Assembly: GCF_037811135.1 (NCBI RefSeq)
Contig: NZ_CP149130.1
Location: 4,242,501 to 4,306,500 of the forward strand
Source: Aeromonas rivipollensis
GTDB lineage: Bacteria; Pseudomonadota; Gammaproteobacteria; Enterobacterales; Aeromonadaceae
Direction of reading: 5' to 3'
DNA: 64,000 bases
A program made the translations under genes and the position numbers. Positions 1-9,911 of the stretch are shown here, piece by piece. How positions within the stretch are numbered: position 1 is the stretch's first letter; the number at the start of each line of letters is the position of its first letter. The notes below the pieces were generated by a model. The model saw only the letters and a list, made by a program, of their open reading frames with translations. It searched no databases and was not told the DNA's origin.

Positions 1-431
1 AGACGCATGCTGATCTCAGCATTGGCCCCTGTCAGGTGGCAGATTACGTGCTCCGGGTTTACGATCTCGACTTCATCACCGTGAGTGATATCACCAGCGG
101 TAACGGGGCCTGTTCCAGACTTGGTCAGGGACAGAGTTACCTCGTCCTTGCCTTCCAGCTTCACAGCGATACCTTTCAGGTTGAGCAGGATTTCAAGAAT
201 GTCTTCCTGTACACCTTCTTTGCTGCTGTACTCGTGCAGTACTCCATCGATCTCGACTTCAGTAACTGCACAACCGGGCATAGATGACAGCAAAATACGA
301 CGCAGGGCATTACCCAGCGTGTGACCAAAGCCACGCTCAAGCGGCTCGAGAGTCACTTTCGCGTGAGTCGGGCTAACTTGCTCGATGTCAACTAGCCGCG
401 GTTTAAGAAAATCTGTTACAGAACCCAGCAT
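1..431 (-). CDS. rpoA: RNA polymerase alpha subunit, N-terminal part (3' end lies outside the window)
   Basis: The first ~143 residues of the alpha subunit, which dimerises to nucleate assembly of core RNA polymerase. The translation starts [18 protein letters not shown] and contains the hallmark stretch [20 protein letters not shown], the alpha-NTD dimerisation and beta/beta' contact region. The gene runs off the left edge, so the linker and the C-terminal domain that binds UP elements and activators are not visible. It follows rpsD by 25 nt on the minus strand as the penultimate gene of the alpha operon (rpsM-rpsK-rpsD-rpoA, normally followed by rplQ). Identification is secure. Confidence 0.97.
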   Translation of the reverse strand, partial: MLGSVTDFLKPRLVDIEQVSPTHAKVTLEPLERGFGHTLGNALRRILLSSMPGCAVTEVEIDGVLHEYSSKEGVQEDILEILLNLKGIAVKLEGKDEVTLSLTKSGTGPVTAGDITHGDEVEIVNPEHVICHLTGANAEISMR

Positions 432-456
432 TGTGTCCTCTCTTTAGAAGCTAGCT

Positions 457-1077
457 TTACTTGGAGTAAAGCTCGACGATCAGCTGTTCGTTAATGTCGG
501 CAGACAGGTCGGAACGCTCTGGCAGGCGCTTGAAGGCACCTTCCATCTTAGCAGCGTCAACCTCTACCCAAGTCGGCTTCTCGCGCTGACCAGCAACTTC
601 CAGGGAAGCTTTGATACGCGCTTGCTTCTTAGCCTTCTCGCGAACGCAGATCACGTCCTCAGGGGATACCTGGAAAGAAGGAACATTCACAACGCGGCCG
701 TTTACCATGATGGCTTTGTGGCTCACCAGCTGACGAGACTCAGCACGAGTGGCGCCGAAGCCCATACGGTAGACGACGTTGTCCAGACGACCTTCCAGCA
801 GCTGCAACAGGTTTTCACCGGTGTTACCCTTTTGACGGGCAGCGTCGCGGTAGTAGTTGCGGAACTGTTTTTCCAATACGCCGTAAATACGACGTACTTT
901 TTGTTTCTCGCGCAGTTGCACGCCATAGTCGGACAGACGCGCTTTACGCGCACCGTGTTGACCAGGAACGGTGTCAATCTTGCACTTAGAATCAATCGCA
1001 CGAACACCAGACTTCAGGAAGAGGTCGGTGCCCTCACGACGGCTAAGCTTAAGCTTAGGACCGATATATCTTGCCAT
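457..1077 (-). CDS. rpsD: 30S ribosomal protein S4
   Basis: 206 residues, the usual length. S4 is a primary 16S rRNA binder (5' domain) that nucleates 30S assembly. It is also the translational repressor of the alpha operon in E. coli. The N-terminus reads [20 protein letters not shown], and the S4 RNA-binding domain (about residues 95-155) includes [25 protein letters not shown] ribosome-binding site lies 7 nt upstream of the ATG. The gene sits between rpsK (39 nt upstream) and rpoA, so autoregulation of this operon by S4 is expected from family knowledge, not shown here. Confidence 0.98.
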   Translation of the reverse strand: MARYIGPKLKLSRREGTDLFLKSGVRAIDSKCKIDTVPGQHGARKARLSDYGVQLREKQKVRRIYGVLEKQFRNYYRDAARQKGNTGENLLQLLEGRLDNVVYRMGFGATRAESRQLVSHKAIMVNGRVVNVPSFQVSPEDVICVREKAKKQARIKASLEVAGQREKPTWVEVDAAKMEGAFKRLPERSDLSADINEQLIVELYSK

Positions 1078-1116
1078 CTTCTTTCTCCAACAATCCTAGA
1101 CCAAGTAGCTACAGCG

Positions 1117-1506
1117 TTATACGCGGCGCTTCTTGGGAGGACGACAACCGTTGTGCGGGATCGGAGTCACATCAGTAATATTAGTGATGCGGAAACCAGC
1201 CGCGTTCAGAGCGCGGATGGAGGACTCACGACCGGGACCCGGACCTTTGACCATGACTTCCAGGTTCTTCACGCCGTATTCTTTGGCGATCTCACCAGCG
1301 CGCTCAGCAGCTACCTGGGCAGCAAACGGAGTGGACTTACGGGAACCACGGAAACCGGAACCACCAGAGGTAGCCCAAGACAGAGCGTTGCCCTGACGGT
1401 CAGTAATGGTCACGATTGTGTTGTTGAAAGATGCATGAACGTGCGCAATACCGTCGCTCACTTGCTTTTTAACGCGCTTGCGAGCACGAGTCGGAGTTTT
1501 AGCCAT
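1117..1506 (-). CDS. rpsK: 30S ribosomal protein S11
   Basis: 129 residues, full length. S11 lies on the platform of the 30S subunit near the E site and contacts mRNA and S7. The protein has the basic N-terminus [19 protein letters not shown], the conserved [19 protein letters not shown] segment and the C-terminal [16 protein letters not shown] tail that binds 16S rRNA. It begins 14 nt after the rpsM stop and belongs to the alpha operon. No anomalies. Confidence 0.98.
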   Translation of the reverse strand: MAKTPTRARKRVKKQVSDGIAHVHASFNNTIVTITDRQGNALSWATSGGSGFRGSRKSTPFAAQVAAERAGEIAKEYGVKNLEVMVKGPGPGRESSIRALNAAGFRITNITDVTPIPHNGCRPPKKRRV

Positions 1507-1520
1507 TTTCTACCTTCCCG

Positions 1521-1877
1521 TTACTTCTTGATAGCCTTGCGCGGACCCTTACGGGTACGAGCGTTGGTCTTGGTACGTTGACCACGAACAGGCAGGCTAC
1601 GACGGTGACGCAAACCACGGTAGCAACCCAGATCCATCAATCGCTTGATGTTCATGGAAATCTGACGACGCAGGTCACCTTCAACGGTGAATTTACCTAC
1701 TTGTTCACGCAGACTCTCGATCTGAGCTTCGTCCAGGTCTTTAATTTTCACATTCTCAGCGATACCGGCTGCGGCACAGATGGCCTTGGAGCGGGTACGA
1801 CCGACGCCATAAATCGCAGTCAACGCAATGACTGCATGCTTATGGTCAGGAATGTTAATGCCAGCGATACGGGCCAC
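1521..1877 (-). CDS. rpsM: 30S ribosomal protein S13
   Basis: 118 residues, full length. S13 sits in the head of the 30S subunit, bridges to the 50S subunit and touches the P-site tRNA through its basic C-terminal tail. The sequence starts [20 protein letters not shown], has the helix-hairpin-helix region [18 protein letters not shown], and ends in a lysine/arginine-rich tail ([18 protein letters not shown]). It is the first gene of the alpha operon and is preceded by a leader of about 140 nt where S4 feedback would act. Confidence 0.98.
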   Translation of the reverse strand: MARIAGINIPDHKHAVIALTAIYGVGRTRSKAICAAAGIAENVKIKDLDEAQIESLREQVGKFTVEGDLRRQISMNIKRLMDLGCYRGLRHRRSLPVRGQRTKTNARTRKGPRKAIKK

Positions 1878-2016
1878 TATTCACTCCTACATATAGTAGA
1901 TAACGACCACCACAAAGCCCGTGAGCGGATACGTGGCGGTCAACCAATACACAACAAAAGTTGGCTGGCTATATTAGCCAGCACAACTATTTGTTGCAAG
2001 TACTAACCGTAAAAAA
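1878..2016 (-). promoter_or_regulatory. Alpha-operon leader / spc-alpha junction with hairpin
   Basis: This 139-nt gap between rpmJ and rpsM holds a perfect 8-bp hairpin with a 3-nt loop (stems 1964-1971 and 1975-1982). On the minus strand it is followed only by a weak TTTT, so it could be a partial spc terminator or part of the leader. In E. coli this position carries the alpha-operon promoter and the S4-binding pseudoknot that overlaps the rpsM ribosome-binding site. I infer the same role from location and did not fold the pseudoknot. Confidence 0.5.
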
Positions 2017-2130
2017 TTAGCCTTGGCGCTGTTTATGCTTTGGCTCGCTGCAAATCACACGCACCACACCGTGACGCTTGATGATTTTGCAGTTACGGCA
2101 GATTGCCTTAACGGAAGCACGAACTTTCAT
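2017..2130 (-). CDS. rpmJ: 50S ribosomal protein L36 (zinc-binding form)
   Basis: A 37-residue protein too short for most ORF filters. It reads [20 protein letters not shown] and ends [11 protein letters not shown]. Three cysteines and one histidine in the pattern C-x2-C-x12-C-x4-H form the zinc ribbon of the C+ paralogue of L36. Many bacteria also carry a zinc-free L36 that replaces it in zinc starvation; that paralogue is not in this window. It lies 27 nt after secY as the last gene of the spc operon. Confidence 0.97.
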   Translation of the reverse strand: MKVRASVKAICRNCKIIKRHGVVRVICSEPKHKQRQG

Positions 2131-2157
2131 TGCTTAACTCCGTAACTACGCCGACCT

Positions 2158-3486
2158 TTAGCGGCCGTAGCCCTTCAGGTTGGCCTTCCTCAGGACGTCG
2201 CCATATTGATGAGACATCATATGGGTCTGAACCTGAGCCATGAAGTCCATGATAACTACCACGATAATCAGCAGCGAAGTGCCACCGAAGTAGAACTGTA
2301 CGTTCCAGGCAGTCATCAAGAACTGGGGTACCAGACAGATAAAGGTTATATAGAGCGCACCTGCCAATGTCAGGCGAGTCATAACCTTATCGATGTAACG
2401 TGCTGTCTGCTCGCCCGGGCGGATCCCCGGGATAAAGGCTCCACTCTTCTTCAAATTATCTGCTGTCTCGCGGGGGTTGAACACCAGCGCGGTATAGAAG
2501 AAGCAGAAGAAGATAATGGCTGCTGCATAGAGCATCTCATACAAGGGTTGACCCGGCTGCAGGACCATAGAGACCTGTTGCAGGATATCAGCCACCTTGC
2601 CCTCGCCCTGACCAAACCAAGAGGTAATGGTCCCTGGGAAGAGGATGATGCTGGATGCGAAAATCGCAGGAATCACACCGGCCATATTTACTTTCAACGG
2701 CAGATGTGTGCTTTGCGCGGCGAAAACCTGGCGGCCTTGTTGACGCTTGGCATAGTTAACGACGATACGACGCTGACCACGCTCCACGAACACCACAAAG
2801 TAAGTCACTGCGAAAACAATCAAGCCCAGCAACAACAACAGCAGGATGTGCAATTCCCCTTGACGTGCCTGTTCGGCCGTAGCGCCAATGGCATGAGGCA
2901 GACCAGCAACGATACCCGTGAAAATAATCAGCGAGATACCATTACCAATCCCACGCTCGGTAATCTGTTCACCCAACCACATCAAGAACATGGTACCGGT
3001 GACCAGACTCACAACGGCCGTGAAATAGAAGCCCAAACCCGGATGAGTCACGAGTCCCTGCATCATATTCGGCAGACCGGTTGCAATACCAATGGCCTGG
3101 AACGTTCCCAAAACCAGCGTGCCCCAACGGGTATATTGGCTAATCTTGCGACGGCCGGATTCACCTTCTTTCTTGAGTTCAGCAAGAGCAGGATGAACCA
3201 CAGTCAGCAGCTGGATAATGATCGACGCCGAAATGTACGGCATGATCCCCAGCGCAAGAATAGAAGCACGCGAGAGTGCACCACCACTGAACATGTTGAA
3301 CATCTCAATGATGGTGCCCTTCTGTTGTTGGAACAACTCGGCCAGTACGGCGGCGTCAATACCAGGAATCGGCACATAAGAGCCTGCGCGGAACACGATA
3401 ATTGCCCCGAGAACGAAGAGCAGACGGCTCTTCAGTTCACTCAGACCACCTTGTGCTTTAACATCCAATCCTGGTTTCTTAGCCAT
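2158..3486 (-). CDS. secY: Protein translocase subunit SecY
   Basis: 442 residues, the central pore of the SecYEG channel that exports or inserts proteins at the inner membrane. It starts [20 protein letters not shown]; the first transmembrane helix (about residues 22-38) is followed by the periplasmic plug region [20 protein letters not shown]. About ten hydrophobic segments are visible. The cytoplasmic loops include the conserved [19 protein letters not shown] and [19 protein letters not shown] segments, which contact SecA and the ribosome. It follows rplO by 8 nt, its classic position within the spc operon. Confidence 0.98.
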   Translation of the reverse strand: MAKKPGLDVKAQGGLSELKSRLLFVLGAIIVFRAGSYVPIPGIDAAVLAELFQQQKGTIIEMFNMFSGGALSRASILALGIMPYISASIIIQLLTVVHPALAELKKEGESGRRKISQYTRWGTLVLGTFQAIGIATGLPNMMQGLVTHPGLGFYFTAVVSLVTGTMFLMWLGEQITERGIGNGISLIIFTGIVAGLPHAIGATAEQARQGELHILLLLLLGLIVFAVTYFVVFVERGQRRIVVNYAKRQQGRQVFAAQSTHLPLKVNMAGVIPAIFASSIILFPGTITSWFGQGEGKVADILQQVSMVLQPGQPLYEMLYAAAIIFFCFFYTALVFNPRETADNLKKSGAFIPGIRPGEQTARYIDKVMTRLTLAGALYITFICLVPQFLMTAWNVQFYFGGTSLLIIVVVIMDFMAQVQTHMMSHQYGDVLRKANLKGYGR

Positions 3487-3494
3487 TGTACTGA

Positions 3495-3932
3495 TTATTC
3501 CTCGATTTTACCGCCAGCGGCCTCGATGGCTGCACGTGCACCTTTGGTGACGGACAGACCACGAACGGTCACAGCACGGTCAATGTTGCCAGACAGAACA
3601 ACTTTAGCGAAAACGATGTTCTTGGTAACAACACCGGCTTGCTTCAGAGTGCTCAGATCGACCACATCACCTTCTACCAGGGCGATTTCGTTCAGGCGCA
3701 CTTCGGCAGAAACCAAAGATTTGCGAGAGAAGAAACCGAACTTCGGCAGACGGATTTTCAAAGGCATCTGGCCACCCTCGAAACCGTTGCGGACTTTACC
3801 GCCACCGGAACGAGAAGTTTGACCTTTCACACCACGACCACCAGTCTTGCCCAGACCAGAACCGATACCACGGCCCGGACGGTGCTTAACACGCTTGGAA
3901 CCAGCGGCCGGAGACAGAGTATTCAGACGCAT
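3495..3932 (-). CDS. rplO: 50S ribosomal protein L15
   Basis: 145 residues, close to the usual 144. L15 is a late-assembling 50S protein. It has the glycine/arginine-rich N-terminal extension [20 protein letters not shown] that penetrates 23S rRNA, followed by [15 protein letters not shown] and a compact C-terminal domain. The start lies 2 nt past the rpmD stop (rpmD ends at 3935 on this strand), so translation is likely coupled with rpmD. Confidence 0.98.
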   Translation of the reverse strand: MRLNTLSPAAGSKRVKHRPGRGIGSGLGKTGGRGVKGQTSRSGGGKVRNGFEGGQMPLKIRLPKFGFFSRKSLVSAEVRLNEIALVEGDVVDLSTLKQAGVVTKNIVFAKVVLSGNIDRAVTVRGLSVTKGARAAIEAAGGKIEE

Positions 3933-3934
3933 GC

Positions 3935-4114
3935 TTAGCCCTCCACCTTAACCATGTAATAAACCTGGTTGATCATGCCGCGTACGCAGGGAGTATCTTC
4001 CAGCTCAACGGTGTGACCAATGCGACGCAGACCCAGACCACGCAGAGTCGCCTTGTGCTTTGGCAGACGGCCGATAGAGCTGCGAGTTTGAGTTACTTTT
4101 ACAGTGTTAGCCAT
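3935..4114 (-). CDS. rpmD: 50S ribosomal protein L30
   Basis: 59 residues, standard for the short bacterial L30. The decoded sequence begins [20 protein letters not shown], continues [20 protein letters not shown] and ends in [13 protein letters not shown]. The TxxRSxIG and LGLRRI motifs are the family signature. It lies between rpsE (6-nt gap) and rplO (2-nt gap) in the spc operon. It is small enough to be dropped by gene callers with a length cut-off. Confidence 0.97.
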   Translation of the reverse strand: MANTVKVTQTRSSIGRLPKHKATLRGLGLRRIGHTVELEDTPCVRGMINQVYYMVKVEG

Positions 4115-4120
4115 GTCGCA

Positions 4121-4621
4121 TTACCCCAGAATTTCTTCAACGCGCAGACCACGCTTGGCAGCGATCTGTTCCGGTGATTGACCGTGAACCAGAGCGTCTA
4201 CAGTTGCGCGAACAACGTTGATTGGGTTGGTGGAACCGTAGGTCTTAGCCAGCACGTTGTGGATACCGGCCACTTCCAGTACGGCACGCATAGCGCCGCC
4301 TGCAATGATACCAGTACCTTGTGAGGCCGGCTTCATGAACACGGTGGAACCGGAGTGAACACCGCGCACCGGGTGGTGCAGAGTGCCATTGTTCAGCTCA
4401 ACCTTGTTCAGGTTACGCTTAGCCTGTTCCATTGCCTTTTGAATGGCAGCCGGAACTTCACGGGCCTTACCGTAACCGTAACCTACACGGCCGTTACCAT
4501 CACCCACCACGGTCAACGCGGTGAAGGACATGATACGACCACCTTTAACAGTTTTCGAAACACGGTTTACTGCAATCAGCTTTTCTTGCAGTTCGCCGGC
4601 TTGAGATTCGACTTTAGCCAT
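4121..4621 (-). CDS. rpsE: 30S ribosomal protein S5
   Basis: 166 residues. S5 has an N-terminal dsRBD-like S5 domain (about 10-75; [20 protein letters not shown], then [19 protein letters not shown]) and a C-terminal S5 domain with [18 protein letters not shown]. It shapes the mRNA entry channel and decoding accuracy (ram phenotypes); the loop VKGGRIMS is where spectinomycin-resistance changes map in E. coli, and no deletion is visible there. Spc-operon position between rplR and rpmD. Confidence 0.98.
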   Translation of the reverse strand: MAKVESQAGELQEKLIAVNRVSKTVKGGRIMSFTALTVVGDGNGRVGYGYGKAREVPAAIQKAMEQAKRNLNKVELNNGTLHHPVRGVHSGSTVFMKPASQGTGIIAGGAMRAVLEVAGIHNVLAKTYGSTNPINVVRATVDALVHGQSPEQIAAKRGLRVEEILG

Positions 4622-4635
4622 CTTCGACTCCTAGC

Positions 4636-4989
4636 TTAGAACTGAAGACCAGCGTCACGAGCAGCGGCAGCCAGAGCGGCTACACGACCGTGATACTTGA
4701 AACCGGAACGATCGAAAGATACGTTCTGAACGCCTTTGGCAATAGCACGCTCAGCGATTGCTTTACCTACAGCGGTAGCAGCATCTGCATTACCGGTGTA
4801 TTTAATAGCTTCACTGATGGCTTTCTCTACTGTAGAAGCAGAGGCCAGAACTTCGGAACCGTTGGCTGCGATAACCTGCGCATAGATATGACGCGGGGTA
4901 CGGTGAACAACCAGACGGGTAGCTCCCAGTTCCTGCATCTTTTTCCGAGCACGAGTAGCACGACGGAGACGAGCTGCTTTCTTGTCCAT
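4636..4989 (-). CDS. rplR: 50S ribosomal protein L18
   Basis: 117 residues, the usual length. L18 binds 5S rRNA together with L5 and L25 and helps dock it into the central protuberance. It starts [20 protein letters not shown], a basic tail, and has the family motif [15 protein letters not shown] plus the C-terminal [20 protein letters not shown]. Encoded 9 nt after rplF and 14 nt before rpsE in the spc operon. Confidence 0.98.
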   Translation of the reverse strand: MDKKAARLRRATRARKKMQELGATRLVVHRTPRHIYAQVIAANGSEVLASASTVEKAISEAIKYTGNADAATAVGKAIAERAIAKGVQNVSFDRSGFKYHGRVAALAAAARDAGLQF

Positions 4990-4998
4990 AGTGTTACC

Positions 4999-5532
4999 TT
5001 ACTTCTTCTTAGCTTCTTTAGTACGCACTTGCTCGTTGGCATAGCGTACACCCTTGCCCTTGTAGGGCTCCGGAGCGCGGTAAGCACGGATATCGGCGGC
5101 GACTTGGCCAACCAGCTGCTTGTCCACACCACGCAGAATGATCTCTGTGGCGGACGGACATTCAGCGGTGACACCAGCCGGCAGCGCATGCTCAACCGGG
5201 TGAGAGAAGCCCAGAGCCAGCGCGACAGCATTGCCCTTGATGGAGGCTTTGTAGCCTACACCAACCAGCTGCAGCTTGCGCTCGAAGCCTTGGGTAACAC
5301 CGATTACCATGTTGTTAGCCAATGCACGTGCAGTACCGGCCTGAGCGTCAGCACCAGCGATGCCGTCGCGCGGGGCGAACTTCAGTACATTGTCTTCTTT
5401 GGTCACTTCTACACCGGCGTGGATGGAACGAACCAGAGAACCTTTACCACCTTTGATGGACAGTTCCTGACCGTTCAGAGTCACCTCTACGCCAGCAGGA
5501 ATAGTGACGGGTGCCTTAGCAACGCGAGACAT
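4999..5532 (-). CDS. rplF: 50S ribosomal protein L6
   Basis: 177 residues. L6 lies near the GTPase-associated region of the 50S subunit and has two tandem L6 domains. I chose the ATG at 5532 ([20 protein letters not shown]) because an AGGAGGTCGG ribosome-binding site lies directly upstream and the length then matches the family. An upstream in-frame ATG (5598) would overlap rpsH and add 22 unrelated residues. The C-terminal motif [19 protein letters not shown] is typical. Confidence 0.98.
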   Translation of the reverse strand: MSRVAKAPVTIPAGVEVTLNGQELSIKGGKGSLVRSIHAGVEVTKEDNVLKFAPRDGIAGADAQAGTARALANNMVIGVTQGFERKLQLVGVGYKASIKGNAVALALGFSHPVEHALPAGVTAECPSATEIILRGVDKQLVGQVAADIRAYRAPEPYKGKGVRYANEQVRTKEAKKK

Positions 5533-5545
5533 TTCCGACCTCCTA

Positions 5546-5938
5546 TTAAGCGACGTAGCAGATGATCTCACCACCCATGCTTGCCTTGCGGGCAGCACGG
5601 TCGGTCATCACACCTTTAGACGTGGACACGATAGCAACACCGAGACCGCCCATGACTTTCGGCAGATCAGTAGTGCGCTTGTAAATACGCAGGCCGGGAC
5701 GGCTCACGCGTTGGATCAGTTCTACAACCGGCTTGCCCTGGAAATATTTCAGTTCAATTTCCAGTTCCGGCTTCACATCACCTGCTACGGAGTAGCCAGC
5801 GATGTAACCTTCTTCCTTCAGCACTTTGGCAATAGCCACTTTCAGCTTGGAAGAAGGCATGGAAACCGCAACTTTGCTCGCCGCCTGACCGTTACGGATG
5901 CGGGTCAGCATATCCGCGATCGGATCTTGCATGCTCAT
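5546..5938 (-). CDS. rpsH: 30S ribosomal protein S8
   Basis: 130 residues. S8 is a primary 16S rRNA binder of the central domain and, in E. coli, the translational repressor of the spc operon through a site at the start of rplE. It begins [20 protein letters not shown] and ends in [20 protein letters not shown] and GGEIICYVA, the rRNA-binding signature. It lies 19 nt after rpsN. Confidence 0.98.
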   Translation of the reverse strand: MSMQDPIADMLTRIRNGQAASKVAVSMPSSKLKVAIAKVLKEEGYIAGYSVAGDVKPELEIELKYFQGKPVVELIQRVSRPGLRIYKRTTDLPKVMGGLGVAIVSTSKGVMTDRAARKASMGGEIICYVA

Positions 5939-5957
5939 AGTCTAACTCCCGAGATTC

Positions 5958-6263
5958 TTACCAAGAGGCCTTTTTGAGGCCCGGAATTTCGCCCTTCATG
6001 GCATGCTCACGCACCTTGATGCGAGAGAGGCCAAACTTCCGCAGGAAACCGTGCGGACGACCAGTGATGTTGCAACGGTTACGCTGGCGGGACGGACTGG
6101 AATCACGGGGCAGCTGTTGCAGTTGCAAGACAGCATCCCAACGCGCTTCTTCAGAAGCGTTCATATCAACGATGATAGCTTTCAGCTCGGTACGCTTGGT
6201 CGCGAACTTGGCTGCCAGCTTCGCACGCTTTGCTTCACGTGCTTTCATGGATGTTTTAGCCAT
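5958..6263 (-). CDS. rpsN: 30S ribosomal protein S14 (zinc-independent long form)
   Basis: 101 residues, the long form. The ATG at 6263 gives [20 protein letters not shown]; the longer open frame upstream overlaps rplE and is not homologous. The segment [20 protein letters not shown] is the S14 signature. Only one cysteine is present, so this is the C- form rather than the zinc-ribbon paralogue. It lies 10 nt after rplE. Confidence 0.97.
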   Translation of the reverse strand: MAKTSMKAREAKRAKLAAKFATKRTELKAIIVDMNASEEARWDAVLQLQQLPRDSSPSRQRNRCNITGRPHGFLRKFGLSRIKVREHAMKGEIPGLKKASW

Positions 6264-6273
6264 AACCCTAACC

Positions 6274-6813
6274 TTACTTGCGGAATGGGAAGTTAAAGGC
6301 AGCCAGCAGAGCACGGCCTTCTTCGTCGGTATTCGCGGAAGTGGTGATGGTGATATCCAGACCACGGACGCGATCGACCTTGTCATAGTCGATTTCCGGG
6401 AAGATGATTTGCTCACGCACGCCCATGGAGTAGTTACCACGGCCATCAAACGCCTTGGCGTTCAGACCACGGAAGTCACGGATACGCGGTACGGAGATGC
6501 AAATCAGCCGTTCCAGGAACTCCCACATACGCTCGCCACGCAGGGTTACTTTACAACCTATCGGGTAGCCTTCACGAATCTTGAAGCCCGCAACAGATTT
6601 GCGTGCTTTGGTGATCAGCGGCTTCTGACCGGAAATGGCAGCCATATCGGCAGCAGCATTTTCCAGCAACTTCTTGTCAGAGATCGCTTCACCAACACCC
6701 ATGTTCAGGGTGATTTTCTCGATCCGAGGGACTTGCATGATAGTCTTGTAACCGAACTGCTTGGACAGTTCATTTACTACATCGGATTTGTAGTAATCAT
6801 GCAGTTTCGCCAT
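6274..6813 (-). CDS. rplE: 50S ribosomal protein L5
   Basis: 179 residues, full length. L5 binds 5S rRNA and forms a bridge with S13 in the subunit interface. It begins [20 protein letters not shown] and carries [20 protein letters not shown] and the C-terminal [20 protein letters not shown] segment. In E. coli the start of this gene carries the S8 operator for the spc operon; I did not fold that site here. Confidence 0.98.
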
Positions 6814-6826
6814 CGTTAAACTCCAA

Positions 6827-7144
6827 TTACTTCACAAGTTCGCCGGTGGATTTGAAGAAACGGACTTTCTTGCCGTCTTCAATCCGGAAACCAACGCGGT
6901 CAGCCTTGCCAGTGGCAGAGTTGAACAGCGCGATGTTAGATACATCGATGGGGGCTTCTTTGGTGACGATACCGCCAGCCTGACCCAATGCGGGTACCGG
7001 CTTCTGGTGTTTCTTCACCTGGTTGATGCCTTCCACGATTACCTTACCTTTTGCAATCAGGACTTGAGTGACTTTGCCACGCTTGCCCTTGTCTTTGCCG
7101 GTAAGAACAATTACTTCGTCTTCGCGACGGATTTTAGCTGCCAT
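6827..7144 (-). CDS. rplX: 50S ribosomal protein L24
   Basis: 105 residues. L24 is one of the two assembly initiators of the 50S subunit and sits near the peptide exit tunnel. The KOW motif is visible near the N-terminus ([20 protein letters not shown]), followed by the family motif [20 protein letters not shown]. It is flanked by rplN (11 nt) and rplE (13 nt). Confidence 0.98.
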
Positions 7145-7155
7145 CGTTCGACTCC

Positions 7156-7524
7156 TTACAGTACTTCGGGTGCCAGGGACACAATCTTCATGAACTTCTC
7201 ATTACGGAGTTCACGGGTCACCGGGCCAAAAATACGAGTACCGATTGGCTGTTGGTTGTTGTTAAGCAACACAGCCGCATTGTTGTCGAAACGGATGACA
7301 GAGCCGTCCGGACGACGAACGCCTTTACGGGTGCGTACGACCACCGCGTTATACACATCACCTTTCTTCACTTTACCGCGAGGAATAGCTTCCTTGATGG
7401 AAACCTTGATGATGTCGCCGATGCCGGCATAACGGCGGTGCGAACCACCCAGAACCTTAATACACATTACACTGCGAGCGCCGGAGTTGTCGGCAACACC
7501 CAGCATACTTTGCATCTGGATCAT
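7156..7524 (-). CDS. rplN: 50S ribosomal protein L14
   Basis: 122 residues, the standard length. L14 sits at the subunit interface, forms intersubunit bridges and is the docking site for the silencing factor RsfS. It starts [20 protein letters not shown] and contains [20 protein letters not shown], the L14 signature. It is the first gene of the spc operon, with a promoter-like region and the preceding terminator of the S10 operon upstream. Confidence 0.98.
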
Positions 7525-7589
7525 CTTAGTGCTCCGCTTTGTTTACTTCTTATCCCTAATGGGATCTGGCTGCCTTCAAAAGGCGCGAA

Positions 7590-7620
7590 ACTATAACACA
7601 GGTATTTTTGAAAAGGTAGC
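7590..7620 (-). promoter_or_regulatory. Probable spc operon promoter
   Basis: On the minus strand a TGTGT-TATAGT element lies at 7590-7600 (-10 hexamer at 7590-7595), about 66 nt upstream of the rplN ATG and just downstream of the S10-operon terminator. The context is similar to the E. coli spc promoter, which reads GTGTTATAAT. No good -35 hexamer is visible at 17 nt; an A/T-rich stretch occupies that position. Confidence 0.55.
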
Positions 7621-7622
7621 CT

Positions 7623-7654
7623 AAAAAACAAACGGCCCCGATGGGGGGCCGTTT
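7623..7654 (-). terminator. Rho-independent terminator of the S10 operon
   Basis: A 10-bp inverted repeat, AAACGGCCCC (7630-7639) and GGGGCCGTTT (7645-7654), has a 5-nt loop and is followed on the minus strand by a run of six U (7623-7628). It lies 18 nt after the rpsQ stop and separates S10-operon from spc-operon transcripts. Confidence 0.9.
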
Positions 7655-7672
7655 GGGCTAAAAAGTACCGAA

Positions 7673-7921
7673 TTAGGCCTTTTCTACGACAGCAACCAGG
7701 GTCCAGGACTTGGTCTTGGACAGCGGGCGGCATTCGCGGATTTCCACGAGATCGCCAGCTTTACACTCGTTGTTCTCGTCATGTACGTGCAGCTTGGTAG
7801 TGCGCTTGATGATCTTACCGTAGATCGGGTGCTTTACCTTGCGCTCGATAGCGACGGTGATGGACTTGTCCATCTTGTCGCTAATTACACGACCTTGCAG
7901 AGTACGGATCTTGTCAGTCAT
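7673..7921 (-). CDS. rpsQ: 30S ribosomal protein S17
   Basis: 82 residues. S17 is a primary binder of the 5' domain of 16S rRNA. It begins [20 protein letters not shown] and has the OB-fold motif [20 protein letters not shown] and [18 protein letters not shown]. Its start codon overlaps the rpmC stop by one base, so translation is coupled. It is the last gene of the S10 operon, directly before the terminator at 7623-7654. Confidence 0.98.
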   Translation of the reverse strand: MTDKIRTLQGRVISDKMDKSITVAIERKVKHPIYGKIIKRTTKLHVHDENNECKAGDLVEIRECRPLSKTKSWTLVAVVEKA

Positions 7922-8115
7922 TACGCACCTGCCTTCTCAGTCAGTACAGTCTTGATACGTGCGACGTCACGACGCACTTGTTTCAGAGTGTGAGTCTGAG
8001 CCAGTTGGCCGGTGGAAGCTTGCATGCGCATGTTGAATTGCTCACGCAGCAGACCCAGCAGCTCCTGGTTCAGTTCTTCGACGCTCTTTTGACGCAGATC
8101 TTGGGCTTTCATCAC
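7921..8115 (-). CDS. rpmC: 50S ribosomal protein L29
   Basis: 64 residues, forming the two-helix coiled hairpin of L29 at the peptide exit tunnel, close to the trigger factor and SRP docking site. It begins [20 protein letters not shown] and contains [20 protein letters not shown]. It overlaps rplP by 4 nt and rpsQ by 1 nt, a tight translationally coupled arrangement. A start one codon further in (MKAQDL) is equally possible. Confidence 0.97.
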   Translation of the reverse strand: MMKAQDLRQKSVEELNQELLGLLREQFNMRMQASTGQLAQTHTLKQVRRDVARIKTVLTEKAGA

Positions 8116-8525
8116 ATCACCGTCTTAATTACGAAAGTGGTCTGAACGGACAGCTTAGCTGCGGCCAGGGCAAACGCTTCACGCGCCAGAGCCTCAGGTA
8201 CACCATCCATCTCGTACAGAACCTTGCCAGGCTGGATCGGGCAGACCCAATATTCCACGTTGCCCTTACCTTTACCCATACGAACTTCGAGGGGCTTTTC
8301 GGTGATGGGCTTGTCCGGGAACACACGGATCCAGATCTTACCTTGACGCTTTACGTGACGGGTCATGGCACGACGGGCTGCTTCGATTTGACGAGCAGTC
8401 AGTTGACCACGAGATGTCGCCTTCAGGCCAAAGGTACCGAAGGATACTTCGTTACCAGAGTTGGCCAGACCGCGGTTACGACCCTTATGGGTCTTGCGGA
8501 ATTTAGTACGCTTAGGTTGCAACAT
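8112..8525 (-). CDS. rplP: 50S ribosomal protein L16
   Basis: 137 residues. L16 organises the A-site tRNA region of the 50S subunit. It begins [20 protein letters not shown] and holds the family motifs [20 protein letters not shown] and [20 protein letters not shown]. The arginine preceding MGKGKG is the residue hydroxylated by RoxA in E. coli. It sits 13 nt after rpsC and overlaps rpmC by 4 nt. Confidence 0.98.
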   Translation of the reverse strand: MLQPKRTKFRKTHKGRNRGLANSGNEVSFGTFGLKATSRGQLTARQIEAARRAMTRHVKRQGKIWIRVFPDKPITEKPLEVRMGKGKGNVEYWVCPIQPGKVLYEMDGVPEALAREAFALAAAKLSVQTTFVIKTVM

Positions 8526-8538
8526 TTACCGAATCTCC

Positions 8539-9252
8539 TTACTTAGCAGCGCGGCGCTTGTTGTCACGCTTGGGCTTTGCAGGAGCTTGCTCTTGAGCAG
8601 CGGCAGCGTTAACAGCAGCCAGACCGCCCAGAACTTCGCCCTTGAAGATCCAAACTTTGACGCCGATCACACCGTAAGTGGTGTGGGCTTCAGAAGTTGC
8701 GTAGTCGATGTCGGCACGCAGGGTGTGCAAAGGCACACGACCTTCACGGTACCATTCGGTACGCGCGATTTCAGCGCCGCCCAGACGACCGGACACTTCT
8801 ACTTTGATGCCCTTGGCACCCAGGCGCATGGCGTTCTGTACGGCGCGCTTCATAGCGCGACGGAACATTACGCGACGTTCCAGCTGAGAAGTGATGCTGT
8901 CGGCAACGAGTTTGCCATCCAGCTCCGGCTTGCGGACTTCGGAAATGTTGATCTGAGCAGGCACGCCAGCAATAGCGGCTACGGCTTTGCGCAGTTTCTC
9001 AACGTCTTCGCCTTTCTTGCCGATCACGACACCCGGACGAGCGGTGTGAATGGTCACACGGATGCTCTTGGCCGGACGCTCGATGGTGATCTTGGACAAG
9101 GAAGCGTTTTTCAGCTCCTTGGTCAGGAACTGGCGTACTTGGAAATCGCTGTACAGGTTGTCAGCGAAGTCTTTGGTGTTCGCGAACCAGGTAGAATTCC
9201 AAGGCTTGGTAATACCCAGGCGAATGCCATTAGGATGTACTTTCTGACCCAT
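8539..9252 (-). CDS. rpsC: 30S ribosomal protein S3
   Basis: 237 residues. S3 lines the mRNA entry tunnel with S4 and S5. It starts [20 protein letters not shown]; a KH domain follows (about 40-110, [19 protein letters not shown]), then the C-terminal domain with [20 protein letters not shown]. The tail is alanine/lysine-rich ([18 protein letters not shown]). The neighbours rplV (3 nt) and rplP (13 nt) are canonical. Confidence 0.98.
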   Translation of the reverse strand: MGQKVHPNGIRLGITKPWNSTWFANTKDFADNLYSDFQVRQFLTKELKNASLSKITIERPAKSIRVTIHTARPGVVIGKKGEDVEKLRKAVAAIAGVPAQINISEVRKPELDGKLVADSITSQLERRVMFRRAMKRAVQNAMRLGAKGIKVEVSGRLGGAEIARTEWYREGRVPLHTLRADIDYATSEAHTTYGVIGVKVWIFKGEVLGGLAAVNAAAAQEQAPAKPKRDNKRRAAK

Positions 9253-9255
9253 TGC

Positions 9256-9600
9256 TTATCTCCCAGCCTTAGCGTCGGATACCACTACAGTGATGTGAGC
9301 GGTACGCTTGAGGATACGATCCGCGCGACCTTTGGCACGCGGGCGGATGCGCTTCATGGAGGGACCTTCGTCTACCATGATGGTGGCAACACGCAGGGCG
9401 TCGATGTCGGCGCCTTCGTTGTGCTCAGCGTTTGCAATGGCAGATTCCAGCACTTTCTTCACCAGAACCGCAGCCTTTTTCGGGCTGAAGGTCAGGATGT
9501 TCAGAGCCTTGTCTACGGACAGACCACGTACTTGATCGGCTACCAGACGAGCTTTCTGGGCAGAAGTACGGGCATAACGGTGTTTAGCGATAGCTTCCAT
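9256..9600 (-). CDS. rplV: 50S ribosomal protein L22
   Basis: 114 residues from the chosen start ([20 protein letters not shown]), slightly longer than the 110 of E. coli because of a four-residue C-terminal extension. L22 lines the exit tunnel with a long beta hairpin ([20 protein letters not shown]), the site of macrolide-resistance changes; no deletion is visible. Two ATG codons lie in tandem (9603 and 9600). The second leaves better spacing (8 nt) from the AAGGG ribosome-binding site, but the first cannot be excluded. Confidence 0.96.
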   Translation of the reverse strand: MEAIAKHRYARTSAQKARLVADQVRGLSVDKALNILTFSPKKAAVLVKKVLESAIANAEHNEGADIDALRVATIMVDEGPSMKRIRPRAKGRADRILKRTAHITVVVSDAKAGR

Positions 9601-9610
9601 CATTTATCCC

Positions 9611-9904
<294 letters not shown>

Positions 9905-9911
9905 TTAACAA

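Noticed and set aside
2206-3822. 538-codon plus-strand open frame opposite secY and rplO
   Set aside because: Shadow frame of conserved ribosomal-operon genes; no ribosome-binding site and no recognisable domain.
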